Positions 29,325 through 37,580 of a stretch of 64,000 nucleotides of DNA are shown here, one piece after another. The notes below the pieces were generated by a model. It searched no databases. It worked only from the letters and a program-made list of their open reading frames with translations, and was not told where the DNA came from. The stretch comes from Azospirillum brasilense (GTDB lineage Bacteria > Pseudomonadota > Alphaproteobacteria > Azospirillales > Azospirillaceae). The position numbers were made by a program, and so were the translations under genes. Where the stretch lies: assembly GCF_007827795.1 (NCBI RefSeq), contig NZ_VITI01000001.1:806001-870000 (forward strand). The letters run 5' to 3'. Every line of letters starts with the position of its first letter. Position 1 is the first letter of the stretch.

Positions 29325-29668
29325 GGTCGGAACCTGGATCAATAAATTCGGGGTACCGCGCACGAGACCGCGGCGGATGCGGCTGAAAAGACCATAAAAG
29401 CCCGCCCGCGGCAACAGCCGATGCGGGGCTCAGCCTGTGCCTTTGCTGTGTCCGGGCCCGGGACCGGAGGCCTCTGAACGGGGCCGCGGGGGTCGCGAAA
29501 TTGCGACGGCGGCGCACAATCAAGGTGTGCTCCGTCGGACACACTGTTCCTTCATTGCTGCAACTTTGCGATTTCCGGCTTGCTGGCGTCCCCGCATCTG
29601 CGTACCACATAGCCAGCCAGGACGTTAACCCGGCTGAAAATTCTGCTGCCAGGATGGAGGCAACAATC
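29325..29668. other. Promoter region of porin 1, with an imperfect inverted repeat
   Basis: 344 bases without a gene. At 29525-29544, GTGTG-c-TCCG-t-CGGACACAC forms an inverted repeat with 9-base arms and a one-base bulge, about 125 bases before the porin start, where a regulator or the transcript leader could lie. Near the start codon AGGATGGAGG is a strong ribosome site. Confidence 0.45.
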
Positions 29669-30841
29669 ATGAACCGTTATCTGCTCGCGGGCTGCGCCGC
29701 TGCCGCTCTGGCTCTGGGTGCCGGCGCTGCCAACGCTCAGGCCAAGTTTGAAGTCAAGGTCGGCGGCGACGCCTACTTCGAAGGCGGCTACGTCAACGAA
29801 GACCGCGACCAGGGCGCCCGTTCGGTTGACTTCCGCAACCGCTTCCGCGTCATCGTGACCCCGACCGCCAAGGCCGACAACGGCCTGGAGTACGGCGGCC
29901 GCATCCGTATGCGCGCCAACTCGGGCGCCAACAACGCCCGCACGATGGACGCCGACCGCGGCTACATCTTCGCGCAGGGCGCGTTCGGTCAGGTCCAGAT
30001 GGGCGTGACCAACTCCTTCAACGACGCCACCTACGTCACCGCTCCGCAGGATTACCTGCAGCTCGGCATCTATGACGGCGTCGCCGCCTGGATCGGCCAG
30101 ACCTCCGACATCGCCGGCGGCCTGGGCGGCCTCAACGGCTCGATGCTCAGCCAGTCGCTGGTCGTCGAGAACAACGCGACCAAGATCGTGTACTTCTCGC
30201 CGCGCTTCGCCGGCCTGCAGGTGGGCGCCAGCTACACCCCGCGCAACGACGACTCGCACGCCTCGGTCAACCGCGCCGACCTGACCCCGGTCACCGCCAC
30301 CGGCCGCGGCTTCTCGACCACGTTCGAGGATCTGGTCGAAGTCGGCGCCAACTACAGCAACACCTTCGGTGGTGTCGCTCTGAAGGCGAGCGCTGGCTAC
30401 TACTGGGGCAGCGCCGCCGGCACGACCACGGTCGGCGCCAGCGTCGAGGACCTGAACGCCTGGCAGGTCGGTGCCCAGGTTGGCTACGCCGGCTTCTCGC
30501 TCGGCGGTTCGTACACCGACTTCGGTGAGTCGGGCCAGATCCAGACCGCGACCTCGGACAACGAGAAGAGCCGCCTCTGGGTTGTCGGCGCTCAGTACAC
30601 CACCGGCCCGATCGTGATCGGCGCCAACTACAAGAGCGGCAAGGACGCCGGCAGCCTCTACACCGCTGGCGACCGCACCCTGGAAGTCATCGAAGTGGGC
30701 GCCGGCTACACCGTCGCTCCGGGCCTGACCCTGCAGGCTCAGTACGACTACTTCAAGGCCGAGAGCGACCTGAGCACGGCCGCTGTGGACCTGGACAACG
30801 ACGGTCACGTCGTCCTGCTCCGTACGGTTCTGGCGTTCTAA
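29669..30841 (+). CDS. Outer-membrane porin, tandem copy 1
   Basis: 390 residues: Sec signal MNRYLLAGCAAAALALGAGAANA, then repeated amphipathic strands with the Gly/Asn/Asp-rich turns of general bacterial trimeric porins and a terminal phenylalanine (L-R-T-V-L-A-F) used for outer-membrane insertion. It should allow diffusion of small hydrophilic solutes; specificity is not readable. Codon use is strongly biased, as expected for an abundant protein. It is paralogous to the next gene, with shared segments such as D-N-G-L-E-Y-G-G-R and R-T-M-D-A-D-R, and has its own terminator. Confidence 0.92.
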   Translation: MNRYLLAGCAAAALALGAGAANAQAKFEVKVGGDAYFEGGYVNEDRDQGARSVDFRNRFRVIVTPTAKADNGLEYGGRIRMRANSGANNARTMDADRGYIFAQGAFGQVQMGVTNSFNDATYVTAPQDYLQLGIYDGVAAWIGQTSDIAGGLGGLNGSMLSQSLVVENNATKIVYFSPRFAGLQVGASYTPRNDDSHASVNRADLTPVTATGRGFSTTFEDLVEVGANYSNTFGGVALKASAGYYWGSAAGTTTVGASVEDLNAWQVGAQVGYAGFSLGGSYTDFGESGQIQTATSDNEKSRLWVVGAQYTTGPIVIGANYKSGKDAGSLYTAGDRTLEVIEVGAGYTVAPGLTLQAQYDYFKAESDLSTAAVDLDNDGHVVLLRTVLAF

Positions 30842-30866
30842 TCTGCGGTCATCCGTGGATGGACAA

Positions 30867-30899
30867 GGGCGGTGGCTTCGGCCACCGCCCTTTTTCTTT
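30867..30899 (+). terminator. Intrinsic terminator after porin 1
   Basis: Stem GGGCGGTGGC / GCCACCGCCC with a TTCG tetraloop followed by TTTTTCTTT, 26 bases after the porin stop codon. The UUCG-type loop makes it very stable. Confidence 0.95.
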
Positions 30900-31229
30900 G
30901 TCCATCCTCCTTGTCCATCGCATTGCGCCTTTCCCGTGCATTTTGCGCCTCACGGTTCGCCGTCCGGCATTGTGCATTTCGGTGCGCAAACTTTGTTCAT
31001 TACGCTCAAAATCTGACCAGTCAATGTGCCATATTTACGGCATACGGGAAAAACCGTTGGTCTTCAAACACTTATAACTGTGTCGGAATGGCAACGGTGT
31101 TACAGTTGCACCGTTGTCCCTATCGAATCGCTCTTGCCGGGTAAGCGAACGGATGGCTTAGTCATTGATGGGAAGCACAACCGCACGGCTCCAATCTTCT
31201 TGGGGGCCTGCTAGAAGGATGGACCATCA
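30900..31229. other. Promoter and leader region of porin 2
   Basis: About 330 bases, clearly more AT-rich than the flanking genes, with no credible gene. It holds a strong inverted repeat (listed separately) and the porin 2 promoter. Confidence 0.55.
31092..31116. promoter_or_regulatory. Inverted repeat upstream of porin 2
   Basis: CAACGGTG and CACCGTTG, a perfect 8-base inverted repeat with a 9-base spacer, 114 bases upstream of the porin 2 ATG. Size and spacing fit a dimeric regulator's operator, or a leader hairpin if it is transcribed. Confidence 0.45.
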
Positions 31230-32387
31230 ATGAAGCGTTCTCTTGTTACGGGCTGCGCAGCCATCGCGATCATCGCCTGCAGCGGCGTGGCTTCCGCCCA
31301 GACCAAGTTCGAGGTCAAGATCGGCGGCGACGCTTTCTTCCAGGGCGCCTATGTCGAGCAGGACCGTGACGAAGGCACCCGCACCACGGAGTTCGCCAAC
31401 CGCTTCCGCGTGACCGTCACCCCGGTCGCCACGGCCGACAACGGCCTCGAGTACGGCGGCCGTGTCCGCATGCGCGCCGCCAACGGCGCCGGCAACGTCC
31501 GCACGATGGACGCCGACCGCGCCTTCATCTTCGTGAACAGCGGCTTCGGCACCCTGCAGGCCGGCACGATCAACGGCCTGTCGGACGAGTTCGGCATCAT
31601 CGGCCCGAACGTCGAAGGCATCGCCGGCGGTCCGGACAACAACACGGTGGAGTTCCTGGGCGGCTCGCAGACCTATTCGCTGCTGCCGACCACCACCAAC
31701 AACTTCCGCGCCTTCGCGTCGGGCGACGTCGGCACCAAGGTCATCTACCTGACCCCGACCTTCGCGGGCATCCAGGGCGGCGTCTCCTACACGCCGCGCA
31801 CGGGCGACTCGCACACCTCGATCAACCGCCGCCAGGACAATGGCGGCTTCCAGGACGTCGTCGAGGTCGGCGGCACCTACACCAACGAGTTCGGCGGCTT
31901 CACCATCGGGGCCAGCGCCTTCTACCAGTTCGGCGATGCGGTCGATGACGGCACCGGCGCCGGCGCCACCCGCTTCGAGGAACTCAATTCCTACCATGTC
32001 GGCCTGAACGTCGGCTTCGGCGACTTCAAGGTCGGCGGCAGCTACGCCTACAGCGGCGAGAGCGGCTACGACAAGTCGCTGACCGTGAAGGAGAAGCAGG
32101 ACATCTGGATCGTCGGCGCCCAGTACGCCACCGGCCCGTTCATCCTGGCCGCCAACTACTCGCAGTCGAAGTCCAACGGCACCAGCCCGAACACCGGCTT
32201 CGTAGCCCCGGTCAAGGCCGAGCTGTATCAGGCCGGCGTGACCTACACCATCGCGCCCGGCCTGACCACGGGCCTGGAATACAGCTACCTCGACCTCGAC
32301 TCGGAGATGACGACGTTGGACAACGGCGGCATCAGCCCCGACGACCGCGCGCACATCTTCATGATCGACACCCGCCTGGCCTTCTGA
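31230..32387 (+). CDS. Outer-membrane porin, tandem copy 2
   Basis: 385 residues, signal MKRSLVTGCAAIAIIACSGVASA then T-K-F-E-V-K-I-G-G-D-A-F-F, the beta-barrel strand pattern and a final D-T-R-L-A-F. It shares the first 110 residues closely with copy 1 and differs more in the middle, where a longer loop with N-N-T-V-E-F-L-G-G and T-T-T-N-N occurs, so the two may differ in pore-loop specificity. It is separately promoted and terminated, which suggests independent regulation of the pair. It is a general porin, not TonB-dependent. Confidence 0.92.
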   Translation: MKRSLVTGCAAIAIIACSGVASAQTKFEVKIGGDAFFQGAYVEQDRDEGTRTTEFANRFRVTVTPVATADNGLEYGGRVRMRAANGAGNVRTMDADRAFIFVNSGFGTLQAGTINGLSDEFGIIGPNVEGIAGGPDNNTVEFLGGSQTYSLLPTTTNNFRAFASGDVGTKVIYLTPTFAGIQGGVSYTPRTGDSHTSINRRQDNGGFQDVVEVGGTYTNEFGGFTIGASAFYQFGDAVDDGTGAGATRFEELNSYHVGLNVGFGDFKVGGSYAYSGESGYDKSLTVKEKQDIWIVGAQYATGPFILAANYSQSKSNGTSPNTGFVAPVKAELYQAGVTYTIAPGLTTGLEYSYLDLDSEMTTLDNGGISPDDRAHIFMIDTRLAF

Positions 32388-32409
32388 TCGGCCTTGCGGC
32401 ACGTCTGAC

Positions 32410-32445
32410 GAAAACGGCGGCGGATTCCCATCCGCCGCCGTTTTC
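32410..32445. terminator. Terminator after porin 2
   Basis: A perfect 15-base-pair stem GAAAACGGCGGCGGA / TCCGCCGCCGTTTTC with a 6-base loop, 22 bases after the porin 2 stop. A-rich left and T-rich right flanks let it serve both porin 2 and the convergent secreted-protein gene. Confidence 0.9.
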
Positions 32446-32502
32446 CATTGCGTGCCCCGGTCTGCGCCCCGGTGCGCTCCAGGGTCGAGCTGTGATCGTT
32501 TC

Positions 32503-33039
32503 TTATTTCTTGGGGGGCTGGGCCGCTTCGGTCTCGCAGAGCAGCAGGATCGCCGCGTCCTCCATCGGCGTCCAGGCGGCCAGCAGCTGCCGCTTGGCCT
32601 TTTCCGCCGTGTAGATGGTGGTTCCCGGGTCGCGGATGCTCCGGGCCTTCACCTCGCCCAGTTTCCAGCCGGCCTTGCGGAAGCCGCCCAGCGTGGAATC
32701 CAGGATCTGGTCCCGGCGCGTGTCGTCGCCCTTCTTGAACTCCCAGCCATAGCTTTCCAGCTTGGTGCAGCGCCGGCTGATGTCGGCGGCGGCCACACCC
32801 ATGAACTCCTTGTAGGTGCCGTCGTCCTGCAGTGGGAACGGCTGCTCGGCGAAGGGTGCCTGGGCGATGGCCGATCCTGCCACCGTCTTCTGGGCCTCCT
32901 TGCCGGCATTCTCCTTTCCGGTTGCGGGCTTGCCGCCATTCTGGTTCCCGGCGTTCTGGGCAAGGGCGTTGCCGGCCGTGAACGGCGCGGCCCCCAGAAT
33001 CAGCGCCGACAGGATCAGGGGACGCATCCAACCACGCAT
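32503..33039 (-). CDS. Secreted protein of unknown function
   Basis: 178 residues with a Sec signal (MRGWMRPLILSALILGAAPFTAGNALA), an Asn/Gly/Lys-rich linker (N-A-G-N-Q-N-G-G-K), and a compact C-terminal domain (T-Y-K-E-F-M-G-V-A...C-T-K-L-E-S-Y-G-W-E and a late C-E-T) with two cysteines that could pair in the periplasm. I do not recognise the family. GAGGAG lies six to eight bases before the ATG at 33039. It is divergent from yggS. Confidence 0.78.
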   Translation of the reverse strand: MRGWMRPLILSALILGAAPFTAGNALAQNAGNQNGGKPATGKENAGKEAQKTVAGSAIAQAPFAEQPFPLQDDGTYKEFMGVAAADISRRCTKLESYGWEFKKGDDTRRDQILDSTLGGFRKAGWKLGEVKARSIRDPGTTIYTAEKAKRQLLAAWTPMEDAAILLLCETEAAQPPKK

Positions 33040-33150
33040 GCCGTGTTCTCCTCGGGGTGCTTGCGTTTCGTCGGTCCGTCCGTTACCACGCCCTCCGGTC
33101 CCTGTACAGGCAGGCGCCGCACAAGGGACCGCACAAGGGGGAGGACCGGC

Positions 33151-33858
33151 ATGTCCGCTTCGCACACCGATACACCAGACGCCACCGTCACGGCCCGGCT
33201 GGAAGCCGTCCGCCGTTCCATCCTGGAGGGCTGTGCCGCCGGCGGGCGCGATCCCGGCGCGGTGACGTTGGTCGCCGTCTCCAAGACCCACCCGGTGGAG
33301 GCGGTCGAGGAGGCCCTGACCGCCGGCCAGCGGGTCTTCGGCGAGAACCGCGTGCAGGAGGCGAAGGCGAAGTTCCCCGCGCTGCGCGAGCGCTTCCCTG
33401 ACCTGGAACTGCACCTGATCGGCCCGCTCCAGACCAACAAGGTCAAGGACGCGGTGGCCCTGTTCGACGTGATCCAGACGGTGGACCGGCCCAAGCTGGC
33501 GGAGGCGCTCGCCGAGGAGATGGCGCGCAGCGGGCGCCGTCCGCGCTGCCTGATCGAGGTCAACACCGGCGAGGAGCCGCAGAAGGCCGGTGTTCCTCCG
33601 GCGGAGTTGGACGCCTTCCTGGCCGCCTGCCGGGGCACCTGGAACCTGCCGGTGACCGGCCTGATGTGCATCCCGCCGGTGGACGAGGAGCCGGCGATGC
33701 ATTTCGCCCTGCTCGCCGACATGGCGCGCCGCGCCGGCCTGCCCGAGGTCAGCATGGGGATGAGCGGCGATTACGAGACGGCGATCCGCTTCGGCGCCAC
33801 CCATGTGCGGGTCGGTACGGCGATCTTCGGGGCGCGCCCCACCCCCGCCGCTGAATAG
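33151..33858 (+). CDS. yggS: Pyridoxal-phosphate homeostasis protein (YggS/PLPBP)
   Basis: 235 residues, the family's normal size. The PLP lysine is in L-V-A-V-S-K-T-H-P near residue 49; F-G-E-N-R-V-Q-E, H-L-I-G-P-L-Q-T-N-K and the phosphate loop S-M-G-M-S-x-D-Y-x-x-A-I are intact. The protein binds PLP and balances vitamin B6 and amino-acid pools without a known reaction. The start ATG at 33151 has GGGGGAGG in front; longer extensions have no support. Confidence 0.94.
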   Translation: MSASHTDTPDATVTARLEAVRRSILEGCAAGGRDPGAVTLVAVSKTHPVEAVEEALTAGQRVFGENRVQEAKAKFPALRERFPDLELHLIGPLQTNKVKDAVALFDVIQTVDRPKLAEALAEEMARSGRRPRCLIEVNTGEEPQKAGVPPAELDAFLAACRGTWNLPVTGLMCIPPVDEEPAMHFALLADMARRAGLPEVSMGMSGDYETAIRFGATHVRVGTAIFGARPTPAAE

Positions 33859-33877
33859 CAGCCCTTAAGCCGCGCCC

Positions 33878-34399
33878 TTATTCCGCCGGGTCTGGCACGG
33901 TCAGCACGGTGCCCGGCGCGCAATCCTTGAGAAGCCGCAGCAGGTCCGGCAGGGGCAGCGCGACGCAGCCCGCCGTGGGCGCCCCGTCGGGCCGCGCCAC
34001 ATGCATGAACACGGCGCTGCCCAGACCCGGCACCACCGGATCGTCGTTGTGCCCCATCACCACGATGACGTCGTAGACGTGGTCGTCGCGCCACAGCTCC
34101 TCGTGGCTGGCGGCGCAGGGGCGCTTGACCGGATGGTTGTAGGCGGGGTCCGCGGGGTCGTCGCACCAGCCGTCGTCGGGAGCGATGGGCGCCGTCGGCA
34201 GGCCCGTCTCGGGCTGCGCCAGCCGGTCGTCGCGCCACAGCACGCGGCGCAGCGCGAAGCGGCCGACCGGGGTGGCGCCGTCGCCCTCCCGCTTGTCGGA
34301 GCGGATGCCGCCGCGGCCCAGCACACAGCGGAACGAACCGCCGGGCCAGTCGAGACGGCCTTCGGACGGCGGGTCCGCAAGACGAACCGTGATCTCCAT
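33878..34399 (-). CDS. L,D-transpeptidase catalytic domain protein (YkuD-like), no signal peptide
   Basis: 173 residues. The C-terminal region has the YkuD-type active site: G-H-N-D-D-P-V-V, F-M-H (His133) and T-A-G-C-V-A-L-P (Cys145), here T-A-G-C rather than the common S-H-G-C. Related enzymes make 3-3 cross-links or attach lipoproteins to peptidoglycan in the periplasm, but no signal peptide or membrane anchor is visible at this start (34399) or at the alternative ATG at 34444. Export or a cytosolic substrate is unexplained. Confidence 0.82.
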   Translation of the reverse strand: MEITVRLADPPSEGRLDWPGGSFRCVLGRGGIRSDKREGDGATPVGRFALRRVLWRDDRLAQPETGLPTAPIAPDDGWCDDPADPAYNHPVKRPCAASHEELWRDDHVYDVIVVMGHNDDPVVPGLGSAVFMHVARPDGAPTAGCVALPLPDLLRLLKDCAPGTVLTVPDPAE

Positions 34400-34449
34400 C
34401 GCCCTTCCCTCACCCGTTTCCGGCCCACCCGTTTCCGGGGTCATCGCGC

Positions 34450-35412
34450 TCAGCCCGACACCCGCAGGCTGGGCGCCGGGGCCTGCGCGGCCCGCCGGCC
34501 CTGCTCGTACTTGGCCAGATTGCGCATCATCGTCTCAGACAGCATGTCCGGTGTCACGGGCGCGAAGGCGTTGCTGTTGGCGGCGGCCGGGGCGGTGTTC
34601 GCCGGTGTCGGCGCGTTCGCAGCCCCCCCGTCGGCCGCTGCGTTCGGTTGGGTCGCGGGCGCCTGGACCTCCGAGGCCTTCCGGACCCCGGAGGGGGTCG
34701 CCGTTGCTGCGAAACCGATGGTGGAGGAATGCGGCTTGGCGGCGGCGTATTTGGCCATCAGGCTGTTCGCCAGCGGGGTGTCGCGCGCCGGCATGCGGGA
34801 GGGATGCGGCGTGCCGGAGTCCGCAAGGCCATCGCGCCCGGACCCGGTCACCGCCGCCCCCACCCCATGCGAGGGTGCCGCCGGGCGCTTGGCGTCCGGC
34901 AGCTCCGCCGTGACGGTGCGGGCCGGCTGGGCAGCCGCAGCCGCAACGTCCGGCGCCGAGCGCCCGGCGGCGGAATCCGGCAGGGCGGCGACCGCGGTGG
35001 CTCCGGCGGTGCCGGGGGGAGCATGGCCGCCAGCCTCGTCGCCGAAGCCGAGCGACGCCATGATCTGCCCGCCGATGTCCTTGCCCTGGGCCTGTTCCAC
35101 CACCGCGTTGGCGATCGACGCCATGCCGCCCAGCGGGCCGCCGAACAGGATGCCGCCGATGACCTTGGACGACGGCTTGATCGTGTCGCCGGTGACCTCG
35201 CGGTAAACGGTGTTGACGAGGGGGATGTGCTGAAGCGGGTTGATGATGTCGAGGAAGTCGCCGAAGGACATCTCGGCCTCGGCCTCGTACCGGTCGGGGC
35301 TGTCCCGGCTTTCCGTGACCGTCAGGGTGGGGATCGCTTGGGTCGGCGACCGCTCGCGCTGCACCGGCCGCGAAGCGGCGGCGGCGTCGATGGTGGTGGC
35401 GTCGATGGCCAT
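34450..35412 (-). CDS. Conserved hypothetical protein with long low-complexity middle
   Basis: 320 residues. A conserved-looking N-terminal part (about 48-125) reads S-F-G-D-F-L-D-I-I-N-P-L-Q-H-I-P and G-G-I-L-F-G-G-P-L-G-G-M; the middle 150 residues are Ala/Pro/Thr-rich and disordered; the end M-M-R-N-L-A-K-Y-E-Q-G-R-R looks helical. There is no signal peptide and no enzyme motif. The composition could suit a scaffold or surface-associated protein; I do not assign a function. It ends five bases before the upstream ATG option of the L,D-transpeptidase-like gene, so they may share a transcript. Confidence 0.72.
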   Translation of the reverse strand: MAIDATTIDAAAASRPVQRERSPTQAIPTLTVTESRDSPDRYEAEAEMSFGDFLDIINPLQHIPLVNTVYREVTGDTIKPSSKVIGGILFGGPLGGMASIANAVVEQAQGKDIGGQIMASLGFGDEAGGHAPPGTAGATAVAALPDSAAGRSAPDVAAAAAQPARTVTAELPDAKRPAAPSHGVGAAVTGSGRDGLADSGTPHPSRMPARDTPLANSLMAKYAAAKPHSSTIGFAATATPSGVRKASEVQAPATQPNAAADGGAANAPTPANTAPAAANSNAFAPVTPDMLSETMMRNLAKYEQGRRAAQAPAPSLRVSG

Positions 35413-35591
35413 GGGCGGTCTCCCGTCGCGGTGTCCAGCCCTACCCTAAGCAACCGGCGTGCCAGCCCTTTGGGCTGGAATCCAGTCTCCTCGGGCGCTT
35501 TCGGCTCAACTCCGGACCGCGACCCGGCAAGAGCTGCCGGGCAAGGGGCGTTTCCTGCCCCCCGAAGAGTCGATTCTCAGAACATATGGTC

Positions 35592-36749
35592 TCAGAACAT
35601 GTGCCCGCTGCGCTCCGCCTTGGTGCGCAGATAGCCTTCGTTGTGGCCGTTGGACGGGAAGATGTGGGGAACGCGCTCGACCACCTCGATCCCGCAGCGG
35701 GCGAGCTGGCGCAGCTTCTCCGGGTTGTTGGTCATCAGCCGCACGGCGGTGAAGCCCAGCTGCCGCAGCATCTCCGCCGCCGGCAGATAGACCCGCTCGT
35801 CGGCCTCGAAACCCAGGATCTCGTTGGCGTCCACCGTGTCGAAACCGCGGTCCTGGATGCGGTAGGCGCGCAGCTTGTTGACGAGGCCGATCCCCCGACC
35901 CTCCTGCGCCAGATAGAGCAGGACGCCGTTGCCCTGCCGGGCGATTTCCGCGATGGCGCCGCGCAGCTGCTGGCCGCAGTCGCAGCGCAAACTGCCCAGC
36001 AGGTCGCCGGTGAAGCATTCCGAATGCAGGCGGGCCAGCACCGGCTCGCCCGCCACCGGGTTGCCGACGATGATCGCCAGATGCTCCGGCCCGCCGTCGA
36101 TGGGGCGGAAGGCGGCGATGCTGGTGTTCTCGGCGCCGGACAAGGGAACGCGCGCCTCGGCCACCCGGCGCAGCGTGCGCACCACATGAACGCGGTAATC
36201 GGCGATGTCGCGGGCGCGGACCAGCAGCAGGTCGTGCTGCGCCGCCCACGCCGCGGCGCTGCCGGTGTGGCCGGCGGCCGGGGCGACGATGGCCGCCGGC
36301 AGCAGGCGCGCCAGCCGGGCAAGGTCCACCGCCGCGGTCTCGCGCGAACCGGGGTCCATCGCCGTGGCGGTCAGGCTGTCCGGCATGTCGCCATCCGGGC
36401 GATGTTCGGGGTCGGCCAGCGCGTGGGCCTCGTCCGCGGTCAGGCAGCGGGGAAGCGACAGGGCGACGACGCCCGTCCCCTCGCCCATCAGCTTCAGCAC
36501 CGTGGCACGGCGGCGGGTAACGGCCAGGACCGGCGCGGCGCCGGTCAGCTGGACCAGCCGCTGCACGGCGTCGATCGCCACGGATTCCACCGACACCGCG
36601 GCGCCGACGCTGCCGTCGGCGGTCTCGATGGCGACGGCCTCGCCCCGGCGCAGGGCGGCCGTCGCCCGGTCCACCGCGCGCATGGCGGCTTCGTCCATGG
36701 GCAGGACGGCTTCGGGCGGGGCGGAGTCGGAAGGGGCGTCGGCGTACAT
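35592..36749 (-). CDS. ribA: GTP cyclohydrolase II with a degenerate RibB-like N-terminal domain
   Basis: 385 residues. The C-terminal half (about 190-385) is RibA: zinc cysteines 245, 256, 258 in H-S-E-C-F-T-G-D and R-C-D-C-G, then E-G-R-G-I-G-L and T-N-N-P-x-K. It opens GTP in the first step of riboflavin synthesis. The N-terminal half has the length and layout of RibB (DHBP synthase) but lacks that enzyme's acidic D-D-E-D-R-E-N-E-G-D motif, so it is probably not catalytic. Another RibB should exist elsewhere. An in-frame ATG at residue 18 is an alternative start. Confidence 0.9.
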   Translation of the reverse strand: MYADAPSDSAPPEAVLPMDEAAMRAVDRATAALRRGEAVAIETADGSVGAAVSVESVAIDAVQRLVQLTGAAPVLAVTRRRATVLKLMGEGTGVVALSLPRCLTADEAHALADPEHRPDGDMPDSLTATAMDPGSRETAAVDLARLARLLPAAIVAPAAGHTGSAAAWAAQHDLLLVRARDIADYRVHVVRTLRRVAEARVPLSGAENTSIAAFRPIDGGPEHLAIIVGNPVAGEPVLARLHSECFTGDLLGSLRCDCGQQLRGAIAEIARQGNGVLLYLAQEGRGIGLVNKLRAYRIQDRGFDTVDANEILGFEADERVYLPAAEMLRQLGFTAVRLMTNNPEKLRQLARCGIEVVERVPHIFPSNGHNEGYLRTKAERSGHMF

Positions 36750-36976
36750 AACGGAGGCTTCGCGTGCTGCGCCCCGAAGGGCGAAAGATCCCGACATGGG
36801 TCGGAGAGCGCGGGAAGCAAAGCGCAGGTGGCGCACCCCTGTCCAGCAAATCCCGCGCGCCACACCGTTGCCGACGGTGCAACGATGGCGCAAACCGCCG
36901 CCGGTGCGGGCGAATCCGGCTTGCGCTATGCTCGCCGTCCCTCTCCTTCCCTTCCCTGCAAGCGAGGCCCATCGCC

Positions 36977-37486
36977 ATGGCGGACCAGCCCGCCCTGCAT
37001 CTCCTCCTCCCCGCCAACCGGGCGCCGGACGGCTACGCGGAGCGCGTGGCGCTGGCGCTGGCGCTGGAGGGCCAGGGTCACAACGTCCTGCGCCATGCCC
37101 TGCCGGGCGATTACCCGCGGCTCGACCCCTCGGCGGTGCTGGCGGCGGACATCGCGCTGTCGCGCCTGCCGGACGGGGCGCGGGTGCTGGTGGACGGCGC
37201 CGCCCTGCCCGGTCTCGCCGCCGCCCTGGCGATGGACAACCGGCGCCTGAGGCTGGTTGCGCTGGTGGAACGGCTGCTCTGGCGGGAGCCCGGCCTGACG
37301 GCGGAGGAAGCCGCCGCCCGCCGCCATCTGGAGCAGGGCGCGCTGGCGCTGATGCGCGCCGTCGCCGTGCCGGACGCGGCGGCGGCGCGGGCGGTGGCGG
37401 ACCTCGGCCTCGTCCCGGAGACGGTGGTCGTCCTCTCTCCGGACGGCGCCGGGGCGGCCCGGCTGGACAGCCTGTGGGGGGCCTGA
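36977..37486 (+). CDS. Stand-alone N-terminal domain of a GT4-type glycosyltransferase
   Basis: 169 residues, matching the acceptor-side half of GT4 enzymes: L-L-L-P-A-N-R-A-P-D-G-Y at the start, L-E-G-Q-G-H-N-V-L, L-P-D-G-A-R-V-L-V-D-G and P-E-T-V-V-V-L-S-P-D-G-A-G near the end, where the linker to the second domain normally begins. The nucleotide-sugar-binding C-terminal half is missing; the gene simply stops. It may be a remnant or work with a separate partner. It is divergent from ribA and followed by a response regulator. Confidence 0.72.
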   Translation: MADQPALHLLLPANRAPDGYAERVALALALEGQGHNVLRHALPGDYPRLDPSAVLAADIALSRLPDGARVLVDGAALPGLAAALAMDNRRLRLVALVERLLWREPGLTAEEAAARRHLEQGALALMRAVAVPDAAAARAVADLGLVPETVVVLSPDGAGAARLDSLWGA

Positions 37487-37580
37487 CGATCCGCACAGGC
37501 GGCCCTTCCGATAAGGCTAGGGCAATCCCGCGCGGGCCATGATAAGTTCCGCGCCCGGAGCCACCGGTGAACGCCCCCGA

